Shown piece after piece: positions 1 to 5,486 of a stretch of DNA of 8,572 bases. The stretch comes from Halovenus sp. (lineage in GTDB: Archaea; Halobacteriota; Halobacteria; Halobacteriales; Haloarculaceae). Location: NCBI GenBank assembly GCA_003551265.1, contig PUMG01000113.1, forward strand, positions 1 through 8,572. The letters are read 5' to 3'. The notes beneath the pieces were generated by a model, which saw only the letters and a program-made list of their open reading frames with translations, did not search any database and was not told the origin of the DNA. Made by a program: the position numbers and the translations under genes. Every line of letters begins with the position of its first letter. The stretch's first letter is position 1.

Positions 1-798
1 CCCGTCCGTATCGAGGAGACAGAGGACGGAGAGCGGGCACTGTGGGGTCGCGGGAGCGTCGACGCGAAAGGCTCGCTCGCGGCGATGGCTGTTGTATCCG
101 TGAGAACTGGCGCGAGCTTTCTGGGCGTCGTCGGCGAAGAGGTCGACTCACGGGGTAGTCGTCACGCAGTCGAGACCCGCGACCCTCCGGACGCGCTGAT
201 AAACGGCGAACCCTCCGGCTGGGATGCGACGACGCTCGGATACTATGGGATGGTGACGGGGACGTACATGACCGAAACCGACAGCGCTCACACCTCGCGC
301 CCGGAGAACAACGCGATTCAGGACGCTATCGAGTGGTACAACCGCGTCGAGAGCACGCTCGAGGGCGTGATATGTAAGCCAACGGCGGTCGACGGCGGCA
401 CGACATCGGACGGACTCGCGGTCGAGGCGACGATGCAGGTCCAGTTTCGCGTGCCACCCTCTGAGACGACCGACACAGTCAGAAAGCGCGTCGAGTCACA
501 ACTTGATGGTGGACACATCGAGTGGGAAGACGCCATCGAGCCAGTCGCTGAGAGTCCGCGAAGCCCTGTTGCCCGTGGGTTTCGGGTCGCCATCCGCGAC
601 CACGGTGGAGAGCCACGCCTGCTCCGCAAGACAGGGACGAGCGACATGAACGTCTTCGCCGAGGGCTGGGACTGTCCGATGGTCACCTACGGCCCGGGCG
701 ACTCTGCGATGGACCACACACCGAACGAACACCTCGTCCTGTCCGAGTACGACAGGGCAGTTGGCGTCCTGACGGACGCGACGGCACAGCTACTGTAG
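1..798 (+). CDS. lysK: [Amino-group carrier protein]-ornithine/lysine hydrolase (LysK/ArgE, M20 family), 5'-truncated
   Basis: The reading frame is open from base 1, so the N-terminus lies outside the window; 265 residues remain and the gene ends at TAG 796-798. It is a zinc-dependent M20-family deacylase that should release ornithine from the LysW-type carrier protein in arginine synthesis in the cytoplasm. Visible family motifs are GRGSVDAKG (metal-bridging Asp at partial residue 21), VVGEEVD (catalytic and metal Glu pair at 46-47), INGEPSGWD, SAHTSRP, the KTGTSDMN segment and DHTPNEH near 239, whose His is the last metal ligand. The upstream His ligand of the first metal motif is cut off. 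argF begins one base after the stop, so the two genes should be cotranscribed. Haloarchaea make lysine by the diaminopimelate route, so ornithine is the likelier product. The LysK assignment over a plain acetylornithine deacetylase rests on overall sequence character and the arg context. Confidence 0.9.
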   Translation, partial: PVRIEETEDGERALWGRGSVDAKGSLAAMAVVSVRTGASFLGVVGEEVDSRGSRHAVETRDPPDALINGEPSGWDATTLGYYGMVTGTYMTETDSAHTSRPENNAIQDAIEWYNRVESTLEGVICKPTAVDGGTTSDGLAVEATMQVQFRVPPSETTDTVRKRVESQLDGGHIEWEDAIEPVAESPRSPVARGFRVAIRDHGGEPRLLRKTGTSDMNVFAEGWDCPMVTYGPGDSAMDHTPNEHLVLSEYDRAVGVLTDATAQLL

Positions 799-799
799 C

Positions 800-1744
800 A
801 TGAATACGATTATGGCACACTCTGCACCGAACGACACGAACGGTACCGAACAACGCAACATGGTCACCATCGACGACCTCTCTCACGAGGAGCTACACAC
901 GGTTCTGGACATCGCAGCGCGGCGAAAGGCGACGGCTCCGGCACATCGAGAGCGGGCGCTCGCGGGTCAGACCATGGCAATGCTGTTCGAGAAGCCGTCC
1001 ACGCGGACGCGCGTCTCCTTCGAGACGGGGATGACCCAGCTCGGCGGCCACGCCATCTTCCTCGGCCCTGACGACATCCACCTCGGACACGGCGAACCCA
1101 TCCGTGACACTGCGCTGGCACTCTCGCAGTACGTCGATTACATCATCGCACGGGTGTTCGACCACTCGGACGTCGTCGAACTCGCCGAGTACGCGACGGT
1201 TCCCGTGATCAACGCGCTGACCGACGCGGCTCATCCGTGTCAGACCCTCGCTGACCTGCTGACGGTTCGCGAGCATGCCGGGAGCTTCGATACCAGCGTG
1301 GCGTGGGTCGGCGACGGAAACAACGTCTGTCAGTCGTTCGTTGTCGGGGCCGCCATGACCGACCTCGACGTGACCGTTGCCACTCCCGAAGGGTACGAAA
1401 TCGACGAGGCTGTCCGGACGCGCGCTGGCGAGCTGGGGACCGCACCCACCGAAACGCACGACCCCAAGACTGCGGTCGAGGATGCGGATATCGTCTACAC
1501 CGATGTCTGGGTGAGTATGGGACAGGAAGACGAGCAAGACGAGCGCCTGAAGGCGTTCGAGGGGTTCCAGTTGACGAGTGACCTCGTCGGCGACAGGGCG
1601 GTGATGCACTGTCTTCCAGCACATCGGGGTGAGGAGATAACCGACGAGGTGTTAGATAGCGAGGACGCGCTCGTGTGGCAACAGGCCCAGAACCGCCTCC
1701 ACGCACAGAACGGGCTGTTGCTGTGGCTGAACGAATCGACGTAG
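800..1744 (+). CDS. argF: Ornithine carbamoyltransferase
   Basis: This enzyme catalyses carbamoyl phosphate + ornithine to citrulline + phosphate, the sixth step of arginine synthesis. Diagnostic motifs are all present: EKPSTRTRVSFE, the carbamoyl-phosphate loop (STRTR at 67-71); HPCQ at 145-148; GDGNNV at 171-176; DVWVSMGQE, the ornithine-binding SMG loop at 239-241; and HCLPAHRGEEI at 270-280. From ATG 800 the product is 314 residues, slightly longer than typical family members of about 295-310, because of a polar, Asn/Thr-rich N-terminal stretch of about 20 residues. ATG 800 follows the lysK stop after one base, which favours translational coupling. In-frame ATG 812 and ATG 860 (starting MVTIDDLSHEEL, where homology should begin) are alternatives. 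The order hydrolase then argF fits an argCBDEF-type operon transcribed from the left. Confidence 0.95.
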   Translation: MNTIMAHSAPNDTNGTEQRNMVTIDDLSHEELHTVLDIAARRKATAPAHRERALAGQTMAMLFEKPSTRTRVSFETGMTQLGGHAIFLGPDDIHLGHGEPIRDTALALSQYVDYIIARVFDHSDVVELAEYATVPVINALTDAAHPCQTLADLLTVREHAGSFDTSVAWVGDGNNVCQSFVVGAAMTDLDVTVATPEGYEIDEAVRTRAGELGTAPTETHDPKTAVEDADIVYTDVWVSMGQEDEQDERLKAFEGFQLTSDLVGDRAVMHCLPAHRGEEITDEVLDSEDALVWQQAQNRLHAQNGLLLWLNEST

Positions 1745-1773
1745 TTTTTGTCGACTCCGGCCGTTGGTGGCCG
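1745..1773 (+). terminator. Possible argF terminator: T5 run plus short GGCC inverted repeat
   Basis: Immediately after the argF stop is a run of five T (1745-1749), followed by GGCC (1759-1762), six bases, and GGCC (1769-1772), which could form a 4-bp hairpin. Short T runs can end transcripts in archaea, but here the hairpin comes after the run, not before it. The T run is also about 27 bases before the next ATG, where a TATA-like element would sit for a leaderless transcript. I cannot tell which role, if either, applies. Confidence 0.22.
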
Positions 1774-1774
1774 T

Positions 1775-2233
1775 ATGTCGGTCGCAGAACAGACGCGTGA
1801 AGCGGTCCGGAATCACCCGTTCCTGTACGACGCACTCCGAGCGGGTGTCCTCAACTACACGAGCGCAGCACGGTTTCTCGATATCGGCGACGAGGATGCG
1901 GTCGCCGCAGCACTCAGACGCTACGGGACGGAACTCGACCCGCCAGCAGCGACAGCCGGCAGTGTGCGCGTTCGGATGCAAAGCGGTCTCGGGACGGTCA
2001 CCGACGGGTCCGGCATCCTGACTGTGGGAGAGACGACGTTCGCACCCGAGGCGGGCTCGCTCACGGGAATTGTGGCGACTGGAGAGGGTGTCGACGCACG
2101 TCGGGTTCTCGGACGGTGTGAGACTGAGGATATCGAGGTCGAGGGATTCGGATTCACGAACACGTCGCTCGTGCTCGTTGTCGAGCGCCGTGACGGGGCG
2201 ACTGCGCTTCGAATCGTGGAAGACGAACCCTGA
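1775..2233 (+). CDS. Haloarchaeal protein of unknown function, possible HTH plus ACT-like architecture
   Basis: This gene encodes 152 acidic residues from ATG 1775. A TTG nine codons upstream is also open but would start inside the T run, so I prefer ATG. I do not recognise an enzyme. Residues 5-55 look wholly helical, and the segment NYTSAARFLDI followed by DAVAAALRRYGTEL resembles a small helix-turn-helix. Residues 64-150 alternate beta and helix: VRVRMQSGLGTV, then a glycine-rich turn, GSLTGIVATGEGVDARRVL, then EVEGFGFTNTSLVLVVE. That pattern recalls an ACT-type ligand-binding fold, with the TG-x-A-T-G region at the usual effector turn. This is inferred from the pattern alone. The gene lies 30 bases after argF and 70 bases before cysS on the same strand, so it may belong to the arginine transcript. 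A role as an amino-acid-responsive regulator is conceivable but unproven. Confidence 0.8.
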   Translation: MSVAEQTREAVRNHPFLYDALRAGVLNYTSAARFLDIGDEDAVAAALRRYGTELDPPAATAGSVRVRMQSGLGTVTDGSGILTVGETTFAPEAGSLTGIVATGEGVDARRVLGRCETEDIEVEGFGFTNTSLVLVVERRDGATALRIVEDEP

Positions 2234-2294
2234 CCGTCGGCGACTCGTTCCAGCACGGGAACATTTCACAGCGTTCAAGCGAGTGCCCCGACAA

Positions 2295-2299
2295 GAGGG
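2295..2299 (+). promoter_or_regulatory. Shine-Dalgarno-like GAGGG before cysS
   Basis: GAGGG, followed by TG, ends four bases before ATG 2304 and partly matches the archaeal anti-SD (complement of GGAGGTGA). It supports ATG 2304 rather than the far upstream in-frame start at 2070, which would run the reading frame through the preceding gene. Confidence 0.45.
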
Positions 2300-2303
2300 T
2301 GTA

Positions 2304-3794
2304 ATGACGCTCCGAGTGACGAATTCGCTCACCGGCGAACGCGAGGTGTTCGAGCCTGCCGACCCCGACACTGTCTTGCTGTATTACTGTGGACTGACGA
2401 CCTCTGACCCGGCACACCTGGGTCACGCTCGCGGGTGGGTTCACGTCGACGTGATGCACCGCTGGCTGGCGTGGCTGGGGTACGACGTCCGCCACGTCGA
2501 GAACTTCACCGACGTCAACGAGAAAATCGTCGCCCGTGTCGGAGCCGACGGCGACAGTGAGCGCGACGTCGCGCGGTCGTACATCCGCGACATCATCACG
2601 GACATGCGCTCACTCAACCTCCTCCGTGCGGAGGTGTACCCCCGCGTGTCAGAGCACGTCCCCCAGATTGTCGACCTCATCGAGACGCTCGTCGACCGTG
2701 GCTACGCCTACGAATCGAACGGCTCCGTCTACTTCGACGTCACCGCCTTCGAGGACTACGGCACACTCTCGAACCAGGATATCGACGAGATGGAGTCACA
2801 GGGAACCTCCAAAGAGCAGTCCGAAAAGCGCAACCCGGCCGATTTTGCGCTCTGGAAGGCTGGCGGCGTCACGCCCGGGGAGGTCGAAACCCACCAGCGT
2901 GACGCTGCTGTCGACCCTGAGGAGGCTGCGGCGACGGCACAGACGTGGGAGTCGCCGTGGGGAGAGGGACGTCCAGGCTGGCACATCGAGTGCTCGGCGA
3001 TGAGCATGACTCACCTCGGCGAGACCATCGACATTCACGCGGGCGGGCACGACCTCGTCTTTCCCCATCATGAGAACGAAATCGCCCAGAGTGAGGCCGC
3101 AACCGGTCATACGTTCGCTCGCTACTGGCTCCACATCCGTCTGCTCGACGCGCCAGACGACGAGAAGATGTCTTCGTCGCTCGGAAACTTCGAGACGGCC
3201 GCCGAGGCCATCGAGCGCTACGGTGCGAACGTCGTCCGTACGTTCTTGCTGTCGACGGCGTATCACAACCCGGCGACGTACACCGCCGAGACGATGCAGG
3301 AGGCGACCGAGCGCTGGGACCGACTGGAGCGTGGCTACGAGCGAGCGGTCGACGCGGTCGACGCTGTCGATGCACGAACCACTGTCGAGGATGCCTTGCT
3401 CCGAGATGCAGTCGAGACGACCCGAAACGCCTTCGAGGAAGCGATGAACGACGACTTCAACACCCGGAAGGCGATGAGTGCCCTGCTCGAACTTGTCAGC
3501 GCCGTCCACGCTCACGTCGACGACCACGACGAGTACGACTACCGCGGCCTTCGAAGCGCTGTCGAGACGTTCGAGGAGTTCGGCGGTGACGTACTCGGGC
3601 TCGAACTTGGGGACTCGGCGGCCGACGGTGATATCTCGATTGCCGAGGACCTCGTTGATCTCGTGTTGTCCGTGCGCGAACGCGAGCGTGAGGCAGGCAA
3701 CTACGACCGGGCAGACGCCATCCGGGACGACCTCGAAGCGATGGGTATCGAGGTACAGGACACTGATGACGGGGTGTCGTATCGACTCCCGTAA
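2304..3794 (+). CDS. cysS: Cysteinyl-tRNA synthetase (class I)
   Basis: This cytoplasmic enzyme charges tRNA-Cys with cysteine using ATP. The product is 496 residues from ATG 2304, a normal bacterial/archaeal CysRS length. The Rossmann HIGH motif is HLGH at 38-41. Zinc ligands that recognise the cysteine thiol align with those of E. coli: C29 in YYCG, C230 in GWHIECSAM, and H255 and E259 in FPHHENE, with the same 25- and 29-residue spacing. The KMSKS loop is KMSSS at 288-292, so the fourth position is Ser. The NDDFNT segment and a C-terminal helical anticodon-binding part follow. Relative to bacterial enzymes, about 25-30 extra residues sit between FALWK and WESPWG (about 186-214). The frame starts 70 bases after the preceding gene. 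It converges with the minus-strand tRNA gene 70 bases downstream. Confidence 0.97.
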   Translation: MTLRVTNSLTGEREVFEPADPDTVLLYYCGLTTSDPAHLGHARGWVHVDVMHRWLAWLGYDVRHVENFTDVNEKIVARVGADGDSERDVARSYIRDIITDMRSLNLLRAEVYPRVSEHVPQIVDLIETLVDRGYAYESNGSVYFDVTAFEDYGTLSNQDIDEMESQGTSKEQSEKRNPADFALWKAGGVTPGEVETHQRDAAVDPEEAAATAQTWESPWGEGRPGWHIECSAMSMTHLGETIDIHAGGHDLVFPHHENEIAQSEAATGHTFARYWLHIRLLDAPDDEKMSSSLGNFETAAEAIERYGANVVRTFLLSTAYHNPATYTAETMQEATERWDRLERGYERAVDAVDAVDARTTVEDALLRDAVETTRNAFEEAMNDDFNTRKAMSALLELVSAVHAHVDDHDEYDYRGLRSAVETFEEFGGDVLGLELGDSAADGDISIAEDLVDLVLSVREREREAGNYDRADAIRDDLEAMGIEVQDTDDGVSYRLP

Positions 3795-3864
3795 ACGACC
3801 CTGCGGGTTCTCTGGCCCCTCGGCGTTAGGCGCAGTCGCTCATACGGAATTCGCGACGCAAGAA

Positions 3865-4002
3865 TGCCCGGGGAGGGCTCCGAACCCTCGATCTCCGCAT
3901 ATCCCAGGTCCGAGGACGGTTCCTCGTGGGACTGCCGGAGTGCAAGCCGCGTTCAGTGTAACCCTATGAGTGCGGCGCTATGTCCAGCTAAGCCACCCGG
4001 GC
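3865..4002 (-). tRNA. Elongator tRNA-Met (CAT anticodon) with a 64-nt intron
   Basis: On the minus strand the 5' end is at 4002. The acceptor stem is GCCCGGG (4002-3996) pairing with CCCGGGC (3872-3866), with discriminator A at 3865 and no encoded CCA. The D arm is GCTT/TAGC with a GG-containing loop. The anticodon stem CCGCA pairs perfectly with TGCGG (3899-3895). The loop is CTCATA then A after splicing, giving anticodon CAT at 3968-3966. The variable loop has five bases. The T arm is GAGGG/CCCTC with loop TTCGGAG. The intron lies between positions 37 and 38. The G1-C72 pair argues against the initiator, which in archaea usually has A1-U72. tRNA-Ile2 also has a CAT-encoded anticodon, but haloarchaeal elongator tRNA-Met is the one known for an intron at this site. 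The mature RNA is 74 nt before CCA addition. Confidence 0.93.
3901..3964 (-). other. tRNA-Met intron with canonical bulge-helix-bulge splice sites
   Basis: The intron is 64 nt. The four exon bases CUCA (32-35) can pair with UGGG near the intron 3' end, with one U-G wobble, giving the 4-bp central helix. It is flanked by three-base bulges UA/G at the 5' splice site and AU/A at the 3' site. The inner helix begins GGU/ACC, and the outer helix is the anticodon stem. This is the form cut by archaeal tRNA splicing endonuclease and it fixes both boundaries. Inside the intron, CGAGGA-ACCG-UCCUCG (3926-3911 on minus) forms a 6-bp hairpin. I see no box C/D pair of the kind found in the haloarchaeal tRNA-Trp intron. 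Confidence 0.88.
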
Positions 4003-4029
4003 GCACTCGGTGATAACAGAGAGGCGGTC

Positions 4030-4039
4030 TTTAATTTTC
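4030..4039 (-). promoter_or_regulatory. TATA-like box for the tRNA-Met gene
   Basis: Read on the minus strand, AAAATTAAA stands out in GC-rich DNA and is centred about 31-32 bases before the tRNA 5' end at 4002. An archaeal TATA box places initiation about 26-27 bases downstream, which would give a primary transcript with a leader of only a few bases, to be trimmed by RNase P. Confidence 0.55.
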
Positions 4040-4075
4040 CCATCCGTCGGTGTCCTCGCGACACACCCACACGGT

Positions 4076-4267
4076 TCACGCGAGTCCGAACCCGAACGGC
4101 AACCCGAACGTGACGAACAGTCCGACGAGAAGCACGATGAACCCGAGAAGAACCTGATTGCGGGTGAACTCGCCCTGTGGTGCAGTCCGCCGATACGGTG
4201 GCTCGCGCGCCGGCGGCGTCGGCTCTGTCGGGTCGTACGCTGGCCGGTCGTCGTGGTCGTCTGCCAT
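4076..4267 (-). CDS. Small tail-anchored membrane protein, unknown function
   Basis: This gene encodes 63 residues from ATG at 4267-4265 to the stop at 4076. Residues 1-37 are hydrophilic, with an Asp-rich start (MADDHDD) and a proline-rich middle (EPTPPAREPP). Residues about 38-63 form one hydrophobic segment (NQVLLGFIVLLVGLFVTFG...) that reaches the C-terminus, which suggests a single membrane helix with the N-terminus in the cytoplasm. There is no signal peptide. The longer minus-strand frame extending upstream has a basic, Ser/Arg-rich composition and is not credible. The gene is divergent from the KaiC-type gene and lies 73 bases upstream of the tRNA on the same strand. A weak CCAAAGTA (about 4289-4296) is at the right distance for a leaderless transcript. 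Small one-helix proteins of this layout are common in haloarchaea; I cannot assign a function. Confidence 0.72.
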   Translation of the reverse strand: MADDHDDRPAYDPTEPTPPAREPPYRRTAPQGEFTRNQVLLGFIVLLVGLFVTFGLPFGFGLA

Positions 4268-4336
4268 ACCCGAACGTTCACCTGCCCGGTACTTTGGTGT
4301 ATCGGACTCTTTCCGTCGCCATTTCTGGTGAACAAC

Positions 4337-4342
4337 TTTAAT
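4337..4342 (+). promoter_or_regulatory. TATA-like box upstream of the KaiC-family gene
   Basis: TTTAAT, within AACTTTAATC, is the clearest AT-rich element in the divergent intergenic region and is centred 27-28 bases before ATG 4367. Standard archaeal spacing would start transcription at or just before 4367. That leaves the KaiC-type ATG (4396) with a leader of about 29 bases. Read on the other strand it is ATTAAA and could also serve the divergent small membrane gene with a longer leader. Confidence 0.5.
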
Positions 4343-4366
4343 CTCTGGCCCGCCTAACGTGCTGTC

Positions 4367-4399
4367 ATGACTACACTGGCGACGACAGGAGAGACATGA
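4367..4399 (+). CDS. Candidate 10-codon leader ORF overlapping the KaiC-family start
   Basis: ATG 4367 opens a frame reading MTTLATTGET and ends at TGA 4397-4399, so its stop overlaps the downstream ATG 4396 as ATGA. The upstream TATA box would make this ORF leaderless. Overlap of this kind is a usual arrangement for translational coupling. Ten codons is too short for coding statistics, so this is a candidate only. It contains four Thr codons but no run of identical codons suggesting attenuation. Confidence 0.35.
   Translation: MTTLATTGET
4387..4392 (+). promoter_or_regulatory. Shine-Dalgarno-like AGGAGA before ATG 4396
   Basis: AGGAGA ends three bases before ATG 4396 and contains GGAG of the archaeal SD consensus. 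It marks 4396 as an internally initiated start rather than the transcript 5' end. The spacing is tighter than ideal. Confidence 0.45.
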
Positions 4400-5427
4400 C
4401 CAGTGACGAATCGTCCGACGAGGAGGAGGACTGGTTCGAACGCGGCGTCCGCGAGTCGGCGGCAGAATCAGCGGACGACACGACCGAGTGGGATGACAGC
4501 GACACGACCGACGAATCTGACGACACAGAGCAGGCCGAGGGAGACTCCTCTGGGGACTGGACAGACACCGTTGAGGAGCCGTCGGACGACCTATTCTCGT
4601 TCGGTGACGAGAGCGAATACGACGTCTCCGGTTTGGACGAACAGGAGGCCGAGACACTGTTTACGGAGGGTTTCGGGAGCGGTGTTGGCGGGTTGAGCGT
4701 CGACGAACTGGACGACGATGCGCTCGATTCGGACATCCCTCGCCTCGACATCGGTATCGAGGGGCTCGACGAGATGATACAGGGGGGGATTCCCCACAAA
4801 CATCTCATCGCCGTCATCGGCAGCGCAGGAACCGGCAAGACGACGTTCGGTCTCCAGTTCCTCTATCACGGCCTGCAACATGACGAGAAAGCGGTGTTCA
4901 TCACCCTCGAACAGAGCCGGGGAGACGTCATCGCCACCGCGAACGAGTGGGGCTGGGAGTTCGAACAGTACGAGGAGGACGACCTGCTTGCGATTGTCGA
5001 CCTCGACCCTGTCGAGATGGCGAACAGCCTCGACAACATTCAGGCCGAACTCCCTACCCTCGTCAGGGAGTTCGGTGCCGACAGACTCGTTCTCGACTCG
5101 GTCTCGTTGCTCGAGATGATGTACGACGACCAGGCGAAACGACGAACCGAGGTGTTCGATTTCACCCGTTCGCTGAAGAGAGCTGGCGTCACAACCTTCC
5201 TGACAAGCGAGGCGAGCGAATCGAACCCGTATGCCTCTCGTCACGGCATCGTCGAGTACCTCACAGACGCCGTCTTCATCCTCCGATACATCCGCGGCGA
5301 AGCACAGGAGACACGCCTCGCCGTCGAAATCCAGAAGATACGCAACGCCAAGCACTCCCGCGAGTTGAAACCCTACGAGATGACCGACGAGGGCATCTCC
5401 GTCTACCGCCACGCAAACATCTTCTGA
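4396..5427 (+). CDS. KaiC-family (RecA-like) ATPase with long acidic N-terminal region
   Basis: The product is 343 residues. Residues 1-112 are low-complexity and extremely rich in Asp, Glu and Ser, with DEEED and DDTTEWDDSDTTDESDD blocks, and are probably disordered. From about 114 a single KaiC/RadA-type domain follows: PRLDIGIEGLDEMIQGG, Walker A GSAGTGKTT at 142-150, catalytic-Glu strand FITLEQS (E172), Walker B RLVLDSVSLL with D234, and the C-terminal KaiC signature KIRNAKHSRELKPYEMTDEGISVY at about 314-337, quoted here as its ends: KIRNAKHS and TDEGISVY. There is only one ATPase domain, unlike the two of cyanobacterial KaiC, and no kaiA or kaiB nearby, so a clock function cannot be inferred. 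Haloarchaea carry several such single-domain KaiC relatives, some called Cir proteins. No partner is evident: the next gene downstream is convergent. Confidence 0.93.
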   Translation: MTSDESSDEEEDWFERGVRESAAESADDTTEWDDSDTTDESDDTEQAEGDSSGDWTDTVEEPSDDLFSFGDESEYDVSGLDEQEAETLFTEGFGSGVGGLSVDELDDDALDSDIPRLDIGIEGLDEMIQGGIPHKHLIAVIGSAGTGKTTFGLQFLYHGLQHDEKAVFITLEQSRGDVIATANEWGWEFEQYEEDDLLAIVDLDPVEMANSLDNIQAELPTLVREFGADRLVLDSVSLLEMMYDDQAKRRTEVFDFTRSLKRAGVTTFLTSEASESNPYASRHGIVEYLTDAVFILRYIRGEAQETRLAVEIQKIRNAKHSRELKPYEMTDEGISVYRHANIF

Positions 5428-5447
5428 GAGGGAGTATACCGGTTGAC

Positions 5448-5466
5448 GGAATCTGTGATAGATTCC
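5448..5466. terminator. Hairpin between convergent genes, likely bidirectional terminator
   Basis: GGAATCT (5448-5454), loop GTGAT, then AGATTCC (5460-5466) is a perfect 7-bp inverted repeat. It lies in the 59-base gap between the stops of the KaiC-type gene (5427) and the convergent coiled-coil gene (5487). It is much less GC-rich than its surroundings. There is no following T run in either direction, so termination is inferred from position and symmetry. Confidence 0.5.
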
Positions 5467-5486
5467 ACCCACCAATCCCTGGGCTG

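Noticed and set aside
893..1624. Minus-strand open frame of 243 codons antisense to argF
   Set aside because: It is fully covered by argF with all catalytic motifs; the antisense product has no recognisable motif.
2070..2303. 78-codon upstream extension of the cysS frame
   Set aside because: It overlaps the preceding gene and is Ser/Arg-rich; MTLRVTNSLTGE at 2304 is the normal CysRS start and has an SD-like sequence.
2796..3527. Minus-strand open frame of 243 codons antisense to cysS
   Set aside because: It overlaps the zinc-site and KMSSS regions of an intact CysRS and has shadow-type composition.
3798..3808. ACCC-TGC-GGGT hairpin just after the cysS stop as a terminator
   Set aside because: It has a 4-bp stem with a three-base loop and only two T following; this is too weak in GC-rich DNA to call.
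3865..4002. tRNA-Ile2 (CAT read as lysidine/agmatidine type) or initiator tRNA-Met
   Set aside because: The G1-C72 pair argues against the initiator, and the 37/38 intron with this helix is the known haloarchaeal elongator tRNA-Met pattern; Ile2 cannot be excluded without identity-element comparison but is less likely.
4396..5427. A circadian clock locus
   Set aside because: There is a single KaiC domain only, with no KaiA, KaiB or SasA-like gene in the window; single-domain KaiC relatives are common in haloarchaea.
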